DNA of 31,682 bases from Acanthaster planci (GCF_001949145.1 NW_019091381.1:1537412-1569093); one strand, 5' to 3'; shown: positions 9,901-19,683, numbered from the stretch's first letter. The notes: generated by a model not told the origin, from the letters alone. Numbers and translations are program-made.

Positions 9901-11088
9901 CTTTTATACAGATCATTGACGAGCAAATTCTTTGTGTTCACGGCGGACTGTCACCAGACATCAAGACCCTGGACCAGATGCGAATCATCGACAGAGGCCA
10001 GGAAATCCCACACAAAGGAGCCTTTTGTGATATCCTTTGAAGCCAAAAAATCAAGTATCTTTAACCAGGAACTAAACCACAGACCCCCGAAGCACAGTTC
10101 AGGTGCCTCACCGACTTTACCTCTGAGATTCTACAGATCATCTTATTTGAGTGGGTGGTGCAAACTTGTTTGTTTCACAAAAGCAACTTTTGAACTGAAC
10201 AGAGAAACAAGTTATGACAGTGTATATAACGACACGCAAATTTGACATGCGACTTCCGACTGTAACCCTTAATCATTCTCACATATTGTCTGGTCTGATC
10301 CGGAAGATGTGGACACATGGGCCATTAGTCCAAGAGGTGCTGGCTGGCTGTTTGGTTCCAAGGTTGTTGATAAGGTAACAAGAATTGGATTAAGACTACT
10401 GCCGTAGTCTACGTCTATAAGAAGGAGAAATGATAGAAAATAAATGCAAAGCTTTGGCCATAAAACACCTGACTTTGACTCAGCATTTACCAATAAAACT
10501 TTAGTCTGTACTCAGACTGTAGTTGTCAAGCAGCAAACTGTACTTTCTTGTAAAACTAATATTTTTAAGATTTCATTATATATATTCTTGCATGTAATGA
10601 ACAAATCAAAATGTCTTCGGAAACTTTCCCAACATTTATACAAACTTTCCAACTTAGGATTTCATAATTAGGTGCATCTATAGAAAATCATTTCATCTCT
10701 TAACCGTTTCCATCTTGTAGACCTACTTTCAAATGTTTTGCCTAAAGTTTGACCCGTTTCAATCACATTTTGAAACCTGTTTCTGCCCAGGCTGGCATTC
10801 ATACCCTTTATCACATCACCCTTCGCATAAATTTTCCAGTTTGAAGAGATTAATGGTCTGACGCTGATCTGTCGAGCTCATCAGCTAGTTCAGGAAGGCT
10901 ACAAGTACATGTTTGATGAGAAGATAGTGACAGTGTGGTCAGCGCCTAACTACTGCTACCGTAGCGGCAATGTGGCGTCTATCCTGGAGTTCAGGGATGC
11001 CGACGCCAAAGTTGGGAAAATCTTCAGTGCGGTCCCAGACTCGGAGCGAGTCATACCAAGCCAGCCAACAACACCCTACTTTCTTTGA
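6942..11088 (+). CDS. PPP6C: PPP6C copy B, diverged paralogue of PP6 catalytic subunit
   Basis: A complete eight-exon gene of 305 aa. Exons: 6942-7016, 7784-7879, 8013-8078, 8215-8356, 9718-9797, 9912-10029, 10283-10374 and 10840-11088. From exon 2 on, each exon has exactly the length of its counterpart in copy A, and all intron positions and phases agree. All PPP metal and catalytic motifs remain ([27 protein letters not shown]), as does TPYFL at the C-terminus. Comparison by eye gives roughly 85% identity to copy A. Many substitutions fall in the last exon: YCYRCGN becomes YCYRSGN, and [12 protein letters not shown] becomes [12 protein letters not shown]. Exons 2-4 are nearly unchanged. No stop or frameshift was found, so it looks functional. 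Intron 6 is AT-AC U12-type as in copy A. Introns 1 and 4 are longer than their counterparts. Confidence 0.95.
7017..7783 (+). other. Intron 1 of PPP6C copy B, with (TG)n and poly-G run
   Basis: A GT-AG intron of 767 bp. It contains a TG microsatellite at about 7163-7178 followed by ten G at 7180-7189. An open minus-strand frame at 7108-7491 shows no family signature and crosses the microsatellite. Nothing else was recognised. Confidence 0.7.
8357..9717 (+). other. Intron 4 of PPP6C copy B, no gene seen
   Basis: This is the largest intron of copy B at 1361 bp. It opens GTTAGA and closes TTTCCAG. Copy A's matching intron is only 114 bp (5361-5474), so copy B has gained about 1.2 kb here. I recognise no coding frame or repeat family inside it. 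Confidence 0.7.
9860..9902 (-). repeat. tRNA-derived SINE-like fragment (B-box only)
   Basis: GGATTCGAACC (about 9864-9874) is the exact reverse complement of the Pol III B-box GGTTCGAATCC. It sits inside the short intron 5 of PPP6C copy B (9798-9911). An A-box at normal spacing and a full cloverleaf are missing, so it is not called a tRNA. A degenerate SINE remnant is the simplest reading, but a chance match is possible. Confidence 0.3.
10030..10282 (+). other. PPP6C: AT-AC U12-type intron in PPP6C copy B (intron 6)
   Basis: The intron opens ATATCCTTTG (perfect U12 donor) directly after TTTTGTG. It ends CCCTTAATCATTCTCAC, where CCCTTAAT (10266-10273) is a near-consensus U12 branch site. The next exon begins ATATTGTCTGG, giving [11 protein letters not shown]. 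Position and phase are identical to copy A; the branch site is weaker than in copy A. Confidence 0.92.
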
Positions 11089-12180
11089 TTGCCAAATTAT
11101 TATTATTATTTTATTGATTTTTTGGGGGGGTCATGAAATGTTCTGACATCATGTGTTTTCCATGCAAGTGCTGTGTTAGCAGATTCTGTTCCGGTTTTGG
11201 ATTGGTTATTTTCAGTTTCTATAAATTCAACGATTCAATTTGAATGTCTACTGGTCTTTCCACTTCCAAGTTTTGTTAACGTTCACAAATGCCCAATTAT
11301 ATATGCAAATTATGCATGCTAGGCAATTTAACACCTCCATACTTGATATTAATTATGCAATGTAAATGCAAGTATTCAAATACATTTCATGTTTGTAGCC
11401 AATTGTCTGTGGGCTTTACAGTACTCGTTTCAGGTAAATCTAAACAAAAATTGCTCCACTGCCAAATACTTGACACTTGAATTACACAGACTTGTTTGAC
11501 TGACAAATTTTTTGTCATCAGTAAGACTTTTTATGAATTTTGAAATATGCTGTTGAAAGACAAAGGACTGGCATGAGATATTTAAGTCCAATTCTGGAAG
11601 TCTTTTTCTACACAAGTTTACTTGAGTTGTTATATATTTTTATTAATTCACAGTATTTTGTCATCAAAATTTAGAAACAGGGAATTCTCTGTGAATTACC
11701 ATTTGTCAATGATTGAAATGAATTAGTAAATTAAAAGAGAAATGGTAACAATAGAAGAACTTTTTAATGGTGTTTATGTTGCATCTTTTTTATTCAGAGT
11801 GTGAAAAACTTAAGTTTCAATAAGAATCGTTAATTTGGCTGATCATTTCCAGTACATCAGGTGAAAAGACTATTGTAACTTCGACGATTACTTTAAGAGC
11901 AACTGTTTGGGGCACTAATTCATACCTTTTAAAGAACAACTTTTCAGATCTAGTTGTGTCAGTATGTCCTTGCGTGTAAATGCATAATTATTTTGGGTTG
12001 ATGTGCCCCACAGTTTGCATATTACACGTTGGTTTGTTTTTGAATAAATTATTTCAAGATTTTCTAGGAGAGAACATGGACATAATATGTCGACTTGAAA
12101 GTTGTCAGTTTCTGTCCGGTCCGAAGTAGTCACTGGTACTGATTTCAGGCAACCCCCCCCCAGCAATAGTCGTCTCGATC
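11089..12180 (+). other. 3'UTR of PPP6C copy B and intergenic sequence
   Basis: AT-rich sequence follows the TGA stop and has no convincing coding frame. AATAAA at 12043-12048 is a candidate end signal, which would give a 3'UTR of about 960 nt. An earlier ATTAAA near 11732 is an alternative. Confidence 0.45.
12043..12048 (+). terminator. Candidate poly(A) signal for PPP6C copy B
   Basis: AATAAA in TGAATAAATTATTTC is the first canonical hexamer I see after the copy B stop. Usage is inferred. Confidence 0.35.
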
Positions 12181-13090
12181 AGTGCCGCCCACAATTTTAC
12201 TAGGGCGCCCTCAAGTTGCTCAAACACGTGCGTTTTGCAAGCACAGTGGGCCAGTGCGATTCCCTTTCCGAATTTCGATGTTGCCTACAAACAGCAATCA
12301 ATATCGAGGACTGTAGCAGTTTCAACAGTGCTATCCTAATATGGGTATGGCTTTGCAGTCTTATGAACATGTTGTTTTTAGTGTGAGCAAGTTAATTTTA
12401 ACGAAATTTGTTGCCTGATGACGAATTGCTGTCACACTCGACAGTGTTGATCAGCTGTTCCAATGCTTAAGCTTGCATTTCCGACACCTGAATTTAACGA
12501 TTGGAGTTGTGGTGGTACTACTAAATGCTGTCTGGCCAATAACAATATTGCTTGTTTTCATGAGTGAAAAGCATGAAGAGAAAACTTGATTTTAGAAAGA
12601 ATTCCATTTCTGGCCGTGCGTCACTGCCCAAGTTTTCATGTCTTGTCTTGATAATGATAGATACTGTCATTACTGGGCCAACACCCCTTTTCGGGGTTCA
12701 AACGGGCAGGATCGGTTGTGCGCATGGATCTGTGAAATAGTCTAGGCCTAAAGTTTAGGCCGTAGGCTAACCTAATTCAGTATAGGCCTAACACCAAGTT
12801 TATTAATTGCAAGGGATTTCTGTAAGGAAAGGGAGTTAAATCCTGCACCTAGGGGAAACAGGTTTAAATATAGGCCAAATAAGGTGGACTTGTGTTCATT
12901 GCACTCAGTTCCTTAACTGTATGTGATTTTATTTCCTGTCTAGGTTGGATAGAGTTTCCCATCAAAGACAAGATAAACCAGAAGTAATTTGCTGACGTCC
13001 TGGCCCTCAAGCAGCCAGTTAGAAAGGTTTTTGTCATCAAGTACATCACAGAAAGTTGAGGAACTGATGACCAATAGCTGTGTTGACAAG
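12181..13090 (+). promoter_or_regulatory. Probable SURF6 promoter and 5'UTR region
   Basis: Between about 12180 and 12300 the sequence is less AT-rich than its surroundings. It carries CACGTG (12225-12230) and then a pyrimidine stretch TTCCCTTTCC (about 12260-12269). A possible 5'UTR intron ends at the acceptor TTTCCTGTCTAG (about 12943). No coding frame is evident upstream of the SURF6 ATG. The assignment to SURF6 rests on position. Confidence 0.4.
12225..12230. promoter_or_regulatory. Canonical E-box CACGTG upstream of SURF6
   Basis: A perfect CACGTG, the Myc/Max-type E-box common near ribosome-biogenesis genes, lies upstream of a pyrimidine run that could be a transcription start. The motif is seen; its role is inferred. 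Confidence 0.35.
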
Positions 13091-15444
13091 ATGGGGGATG
13101 ACAGCGCCCTCCGGAAGAGCCTACTGGAGAAGAATGAGTACTTCAAGAAGATGGTCGATCTCATTCCTGCCAAGTACTACCTGGACAAAGAGACCAAGAA
13201 AGCTGGGGAAAAGTTTTACAAAAACATCAAAGGTTGAAAACTTTGGACCTTAACCTTGCCCCATCTCACATGACCTAACAGTAATATATTTTGGGCACGA
13301 TGGGTTGTTATGCACAGTCGCTCAGTCTTTGTGTGATCGGTCGATCTCACGGCATGATTGTCAAAAATTCTATAATTGGATATTTGCCGTTTCTCTCTTA
13401 TTCGTGGTTGTCGAAGAGTTTTTTTGAAAAAAAAAAAAAGAGTACATTTGGTGGAATCGACCAATTGTGTAGAGCGATTGTGCAGATTGGCTGATTGTGG
13501 CCAATATATATCTGTTAGACCTTGTTGTGTTCAGTCATCAGCATCTACCTGAAGTATTCGTCAAACAGTGCAACTTGTTTCATTAGACAGTTTCACTATT
13601 GGTCCAAAAACTTCCTGAAATGGCTCGAGAACTGGTGTTCTAAGACTGTTCGCTCTACTTATATTCAACAGGCTTCTTGTTTTGAAAACTTGGTGCTAAA
13701 GTTAAAAGTTTAATTTAAATTAAAAGCTGAGTTTGAAAGAAAAGTTTAAAAGAAGTTAATTTAATGCATATTATTAGTGCAAAAAGAAGAATTTTTTCAC
13801 ATGCTTTCAAGAAAATTAAATCGTTTTTGGATGCAGAGGAAGCTCCGCGACAAGAATTCAAAGATAAGTCCACCAAACTGAGCAGAAAGAAGCAACGCAT
13901 GGACCCTGATGCCAAGCAGGAACTCAAGGTGACAGACCTCCAGGATGCGCTGGCCCTGAAGGAGGTTGAGAGAGAAAAGAGGCGGCAGGAGAAGATCCGG
14001 CAGGAGAGGAAGGAGGCGGAGGCAGACAAGACTGAAGAGGGAGGCAAGAATAATGAAGAGAGTAGCGGGGATGAGATGGAGGGACTTGAAGGAGGGCTTC
14101 AAGGTCTTGGAGAAAGTGGTGAGTGTTGTGAAAACTAGTTCACCAGCCAGGACAGTTGATCCTCAATTCCCTGCTGTTTTGTGGTTTCAGCCTGGATGGA
14201 GTTTCGTAGGCCACAGAAGTACAGATGTGACATCTGTGGAAAGGACTAGTCACATATACTCGCTAGAAAGGATTCTGCACAGATCAGAACTCGGCAAAAA
14301 GGCTTTGGGTGAAGAGATTGTCTTGAACTTTGGAACTTGGTCGAAGGGACCTGGGCACATGCTCCTTTTTATTCTCATAAGCAACCCTCTACAGACTTGC
14401 AGACTAGTTTTGTAGGACCTGATGCTTTTCACAGGATAACCACTTAACACTTCATGCAAGTTGTGAGTCTTGTAGAAAGTTAAAACCCTTAATAATATGC
14501 ATGTAACTAAAAGCTAAAAGTCTTTCATAACAGGTTTTTTGTGGAGACATTGTCACAGTTTGAAATGAACTTGTTTCAATAAATATAAATGTTTTTCTTT
14601 GTAATGTGCAGACAGCAAAGATTGGTCCTCAAGGAGGGTTGCTCAGCCCATCAGTGTGGAGAAGATTCAGAGTAGTGCGAGCATCAATGATCTCAGGAGA
14701 AAAGTCCGGGAGAAAATTGAGCAAATGCGCCAACAGAGGCATGCCAAATCCCTGGCAGGGAATGCCGTCATGTCCAAGAAGGCGGCTAAGCAGGTCCAAG
14801 AGGCCGATAAGAAAAAAATGAGGAAGCAGGAAACTTATCAAGCCATTAAGGCCAGCAGGGAGCAAAAGAGGAAAGAGAGGGAAAAACAAAGGACAGTCAA
14901 CGGAGGCAGGAAAGAGGAAGAGGGAGTTGATTTGCAAGAAGGCGAAGCCGAGGTTCAAGGAACAAGTAAAGTTTCCTTCAGTAAGTTTGACTTTGAGGAG
15001 AGTAGAGAGTCCAAAAAGAGCAAGAAGAAGAAAACAAAGCGGAAAGCTGGGGAGGAGAAGCTCAGCGGGCGGGACTATGAAGGCCTCCTCAAGAAGGTCC
15101 AGGCTAAGAAACAAAAGATCAACGAGGTGAAGAAGAGCAATCCGGATGCGGCAGAGGACATGATCAAGCAGGATAAATGGCGGGCTGCGCTGGACCGCGC
15201 CGAAGGTAAGAAGGTCCGGGATGACCCGGAGCTCCTGAAGAAGTCCATCCGGAAGAAGAAAGAGAAGAAGAAGCACAGCGAGAAGAAGTGGACAGAGAGG
15301 AAGCAGAAGACGAAGGAACTGATGGATGAGAGACAGAAAAAGAGGAGAACGAACCTGAAGGGACGGAGGGACGCTCGCAAGGCCAAGAAGGTGAAGCGAC
15401 TGCAGAAAAAGGGGAAATTACTCCTCAAGGACTCGGACTATTAG
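13091..15444 (+). CDS. SURF6: SURF6, nucleolar ribosome-biogenesis protein
   Basis: Three coding exons, 13091-13232, 13837-14118 and 14612-15444, join in phase to 418 aa; human SURF6 has about 360. SURF6 (Rrp14 in yeast) is a basic nucleolar protein needed for pre-rRNA processing. The N-terminus has LIPAKYYLDKE, then a Lys/Glu-rich linker, then IQSSASINDLRRKVREKIEQ, which matches the leucine/arginine helix before the SURF6 core. The C-terminal SURF6 domain includes GRDYEGLLKKVQAKK, MIKQDKWRAALDRAEGKKVR and RRTNLKGRRDARKAKK, followed by the TAG stop. ATG 13091 was chosen because AAGATGG is a strong start context; the in-frame ATG at 13067 is weaker. The donors are AAAG/GTTGAA and AGTG/GTGAGT. 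It is convergent with OGG1. Confidence 0.92.
13233..13836 (+). other. SURF6 intron 1, nothing notable
   Basis: A GT-AG intron of 604 bp, phase 1. It contains a 12-13 base A run near 13427-13439 and no recognisable gene or repeat family. Confidence 0.75.
14119..14611 (+). other. SURF6 intron 2, nothing notable
   Basis: A GT-AG intron of 493 bp with a GTGAGT donor and a TGCAG acceptor. An open frame continues into it from exon 2, but similarity to SURF6 resumes only at 14612. Confidence 0.75.
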
Positions 15445-16330
15445 CGCAGATTTCCACAGGGATAGCTCATAAGAATCATCTCTGTACATGTTTTTTACAA
15501 CCTAGTTGCTGTCACCACCAATAGTGTAAGTAAGTGGTAATGTCAGTTAGTTTAAACCCATTATCATGCCACATCCCCCTGGTGTCGTGCTTCATGTACA
15601 GTTTGGCCGCTTCTGAACCTTTTTACTGCCATCCTACTCTTGAATAAGTCAGGAGGAATACTTTTAAGAACAAAGGTTCAGTGGTCCAGTATTTAATATG
15701 TGTATTCCATTCTCTTTGGTTTTGTTCTTCCGGTCTTTTCTGTAGTAAAGATGTATTGGTGTTTAGTCTGACTTGGGCTTTGTCCAAATCAGCTGGCTGT
15801 GGCTGTAACACATACGTCTATGCAAAGTGGCTGTAGCCATGAGCTAGTGGCTTTCATTGGTGCATGCATTATTTCGAGCCTCAGCCACGAGTTTTGGACA
15901 CAGCCTTAGTCTGAAGGTGAGGTCAGGTCATCTTGACCACTTGCCACTTTCATTTTTCTCAATCGCTGGAAGATTAACAGAAGGAACTTTTCCACTCAAG
16001 AGAAACTTCGGAACTCACAATCTACGCTAATTAGTAAAGGATCAAAATGTTTGGAAAACCCTTTTTTTTTTTAAACTTCCACAAATATTTTAATTGTGTT
16101 ATTAAGTTAAATGTATCTTATGAACGGAGCACACACTTCATCTGAATGACAACAGCTCAGTTGAGGATGCTCAATTGTATGCGTTTATTAACTACATTGA
16201 AATATTTGGTAGATTCCACAGCAAAAATACTTCAGGACATACTGTTGTACAGTTCAAAAAATATTTTGAAATATTTAAGAATGACCATGTTGGTTCAATT
16301 TTGCCAGTGCTATGGTGAGTACAACGGTAA

Positions 16331-16336
16331 AATAAA
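16331..16336 (+). terminator. Candidate poly(A) signal for SURF6
   Basis: AATAAA lies about 890 nt after the SURF6 stop and is the first canonical plus-strand hexamer I find there. Usage is inferred. Confidence 0.35.
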
Positions 16337-16404
16337 ATGTTTTCCTCATCTTTCAGGACAGTACCCTCGTTTGACCTTGAAAGAATTTTTCCTCAACTAA
16401 AATT

Positions 16405-16410
16405 TTATTC
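16405..16410 (-). terminator. Candidate poly(A) signal for OGG1
   Basis: Plus-strand TTTATT reads AATAAA on the minus strand, about 400 nt past the OGG1 stop. A closer minus-strand ATTAAA near 16700 is an alternative. Confidence 0.35.
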
Positions 16411-16812
16411 TAACAACTTAAAAGTATTTACACTGAAAAAATGCCTTAAAAACTGAGGGTAACACAAAATTGGAATTTTAACAAACGTGAAAACATAAGC
16501 TGCAAGGAACAATCCAGTGTTTCTATAATCTATTAAGAGTCCATATCGTAACAGTTGTACATGCTGCCTCGTGCCTCTCTTGAAAATATACCCGAAACCC
16601 TCTTCTAAAATCTTTCGAAAAGTTTTCATTTGATTTTTCTTAAATTGAAACCTGGGATGTACCATTTCAAACTAATATTGCAATAAAATACAAAAGTATT
16701 TTAATTTATGTTTCATCGTCCTTTTGACTTTCTGAGTAACAAGATGAGTGAAGTTTGTGCAATTACATAAAAAGGATAGGAGACGTAACAGCAATTTTTC
16801 TGAAAGGCACGA

Positions 16813-19402
16813 TCATCTTTTCCTCTTGATCTTTTTTGCTCCAGTTTTTTCTTTCTTAACCCTTTTAGCATCTCCATAGTCTTGCCTCTTGCTTTGTTTC
16901 TTTTCCTGAAATGAAAATAAACACAACCTTTTAAATAAAGCCTTTTTGAAAAACTACAAAATTATCAAGTATGTATTCAATGAAAAGAATTTTTCTGAAA
17001 AGAAAATAATAAATCTACGTACTGGGGAGTTTACTCCGGCAGCCTTTTGTTGGAACTTCTTGAGATCGGCACTGAACAAAACCTGAAATGTGCAGATAAA
17101 AATTTCAAGCAGTCTAATAATGTTAAAAATTTCTTAAGACCTTTATATCCACCAGAAAATTTTACAAAAGAAAATTAAGGAGTGAAAAGAAGTTAAGATC
17201 ACTCTGATTTAACTCTCCCAGAAACAGAGTAGCACTGCACCATACTTGTGCCACACGAAAATTTTGGGAGAAGTGTGTAATCAAGGAAATGAAAAATCAA
17301 CTGGGGGGATATGAAAGGCTTGGGGCTGTATCACAGCAAACCATACTGACACAATAGAGGGCTTTGCACAATGCACCCTCAGCAGAGAGCAGGTCTTGAC
17401 AAACATGTACATGGGTGGAGCTCTTATACTTTCATTGCTAATTTAAATAACGAAGACATCCCTCCGTCAGGATACATGTACGTCATGCAAGCCGTCTTAC
17501 CGAGTGGGCCCAACCAGCATATTCCCCAAACAGCTCGCGGAAGAATGCTCCGATCTCTTTATAAACTTTGTCCGTCAGGGATTTGGTCTTGTTGAGAGAG
17601 GGCATGTAGTCGCGGGATGCTATCTGCCAGACATGAGTGTCGACGGGAATGGCATCCATCTTATCCATGGACATGAGACAGACGCAGTCGGCTACCTAAG
17701 GATTCATCATGGAAACAGGTGAATGGAAGATAATATAAGAATTCTAAAGTAAGTCAAATTTGTTAAATGAGAACACCAACTCACTTGATGTTGAAAATGG
17801 GCACTGTGAATATAGAACCTGCACGATGTGCTCTTACTGAGGAAAGATCGTTGTTCTGTGTGATATGCGTGAGTAGACCCTCTGTACTTCCATTGTCACA
17901 GAATTAGAATAACAAAAATGCACTCTGTGAGGGCGCTCCACACAGCCCCTCTGGTAAATTTTGTGGATGTGATGATGTACACAGCTTTGATAGAAATCTT
18001 GCCAAATCATACAAGAAAGGGCTAAATTTACAGGCTGTCAACTACTAGAATTTGAGAAGCCAAGAAAATAATTTGATTAGAAAAGGCAGGTTACCAGCCA
18101 AAATTTAAATGTCACGTACACTATATCGCTTGTGACTGGTCCCCATATGATTGTTGCTTACTACTGCAAAGTAGTATTATCGGCTCTGTAAATTGGGCCA
18201 AGATTGTTACCTTGGCTCCCACACCAGGCAGTTTCATTAATTCAGCGTGAGCTTCCTCGTAAGCAAGCTGTCTCAGACCCTCTAGCCAACCCTCTGGCTG
18301 TGCCTTGATATACTTGGCTGTCTGGTTGATGAACTTCGCCCGGTAACCGAAGCCCTTCTCTCGCAGCTCTTGCTCAATGCCATCTCGGGCCAAGGCGGAC
18401 ACAGATGGGAATGCATGCCAGGGCCTGTCGTCCAAGATGGCAATCTCCTCTCCGTAGGTTGAGCAGAGTGTCTCCACCATGCCCGTGATGCGGGAGATGT
18501 TATTGTTGGAGGAGCAGATGAAGGAGAAAAGATTTTCGGTCGGGTCTTGGCGGAGAACCCGAACTCCGGGAAAGCCTGGGCAGACTTTAGTGAAGTTGGC
18601 ATCAGCAGCCTTAAAAGTCTTGTAAAGCTTCTCCAGGCTTATATTTAACTGAAAGTAGTCCTTCAAGATGGATGAAAACATTGCATCTGTACTTATGCCA
18701 TCTCCAATTTTCTCCTCCTCAATATTGGTGATTGCTACATTTTCTTGCTTTGAGTTATTCCTAGTATGGTTAGATTTAGAGTTTTTCCCAGTAACAATGT
18801 GGTCTTCTTTCTGTCGGTCCTTTTCAGGCTTTTGCTCTTCAAGTATTTCTTCCTTCTCAGAGTCTTCCAATGAGGATGAGGAATCCTCATACACCTGATA
18901 AAGAATCTCATCTTCATTTTGTCTTAAAGTCCACACTTTGCTGGACAAGACACTCCGCCACATGCCTGGTTGAATCTCCTTCCATCTGTAATCAGGAAAG
19001 AAATGTAAAATGTTAGCCGTGACAATGGTGATGACACGAGGATGCCGAGGAGAATCGATGATGCACAATGAGAAGGCATTTCTCCTTAACAATTCAGAAG
19101 CACACAGCAAAAATTACAATGCAAAATAAACTTGTGATAAATTAAGGACAACCGGAAATAAAGAGTTCAATGTGTGTAATAACAGCAACAAAAGTTAATG
19201 ATGTGTAAACAGTACAGTGATTTTACACAAGAACTCGAACTTGAAGAGTTTAGATCGAACATTGACAATGACATGATAGATTTCCGCATCCTGCAGAGCT
19301 AACGTTAGGAATAAAATACCTGAAACTTTGTCCACAATCTAAGGTGATATCGAGCCGTAGTTCCGATATTTTGCAAGGTAATGACCTCCATATATTTGCC
19401 AT
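16813..19402 (-). CDS. OGG1: OGG1, 8-oxoguanine DNA glycosylase/AP lyase
   Basis: Five exons on the minus strand (19402-19320, 18985-18211, 17695-17501, 17082-17023, 16905-16813) join in phase to 401 aa; human OGG1 has 345. The enzyme excises 8-oxoG in base excision repair. Exon 1 ends DITLDCGQSF and the split Arg joins WKEIQPGMW, the family's GQSFRW motif. Further on are FSFICSSNNNISRITGMVE, GFGYRAKFI and the HhH-GPD signature KLPGVGAKVADC. Catalytic Lys286 and Asp305 (AIPVDTHVW) are 19 residues apart, as are Lys249 and Asp268 in human. PYAGWAQ of human is EYAGWAH here, followed by VLFSADL. The tail is strongly basic and ends KKIKRKR, a likely nuclear signal. Residues about 62-125 form an acidic, Ser/Lys-rich insertion absent from human OGG1. 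The gene is divergent from LRRIQ3. Confidence 0.96.
17696..18210 (-). other. OGG1 intron 2, nothing notable
   Basis: A GT-AG intron of 515 bp (GTAACA donor, CCTTAG acceptor on the minus strand) between the catalytic Lys codon and VADC. No repeat or coding sequence was recognised. Confidence 0.8.
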
Positions 19403-19464
19403 AATTTCAAATATTTATTTGACTCGAAATTCACCAGAAAATTAACATTAACCGCGCGCCGCTC

Positions 19465-19483
19465 CGGCAGTAAAGTACTGCCG
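19465..19483. other. Short perfect hairpin upstream of OGG1
   Basis: CGGCAGTA and TACTGCCG are perfect inverted copies around an AAG loop, 63 bp upstream of the OGG1 ATG. It could be a 5'UTR stem or a palindromic protein-binding site. Confidence 0.5.
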
Positions 19484-19492
19484 CACAAACTT

Positions 19493-19505
19493 TGACCTTT
19501 GACTT
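19493..19505 (-). promoter_or_regulatory. DR1-like nuclear-receptor element upstream of OGG1
   Basis: On the minus strand the sequence reads AAGTCAAAGGTCA. This is one base away from a perfect direct repeat of AGGTCA with 1-bp spacing, the RXR/HNF4/COUP-TF-type DR1. It lies about 90 bp upstream of the OGG1 start codon. Function is inferred. Confidence 0.3.
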
Positions 19506-19683
19506 GAAATTTAAAGAAATGAATATTTATAAAAAAAACAGGAGTCATCCTTTTCCCCACGGGATACAATTGTGATGCATATCATTTTACGCATTGAGAT
19601 CGACGAGGTTGCAAATGGGAAAGGTCGTTGTCCCGGCTACGGTCATCACTGTACGTACATACGTCCGTGTATGGTGTGCATGC

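Larger units (their letters stand above)
15445..16812. other. Convergent 3' regions of SURF6 (+) and OGG1 (-)
   Basis: No gene was found between the two stop codons. The plus strand has AATAAA at 16331-16336 and the minus strand has AATAAA at 16405-16410 (plus-strand TTTATT). If both are used, the two transcripts would end close to each other. Small open frames here have no family signature. Confidence 0.55.

Noticed and set aside
9860-9902. tRNA gene
   Set aside because: Only the B-box matches. The T-stem does not fully pair, no A-box lies at normal spacing and no anticodon arm can be drawn.
6942-11088. Copy B as a pseudogene or an uncollapsed allele
   Set aside because: All frames and splice sites are intact and motifs kept. 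About 15% protein divergence and inverted orientation do not fit an allelic duplicate.
13067-13090. Upstream in-frame ATG as the SURF6 start
   Set aside because: It has a weaker context (C at -3) than ATG 13091. It cannot be excluded and would add eight residues.
14629-15276. 215-residue minus-strand open frame
   Set aside because: It is antisense to the Lys/Glu-rich SURF6 last exon, whose AAG/GAG codons give Leu/Phe-rich reverse frames. No family motif was seen.
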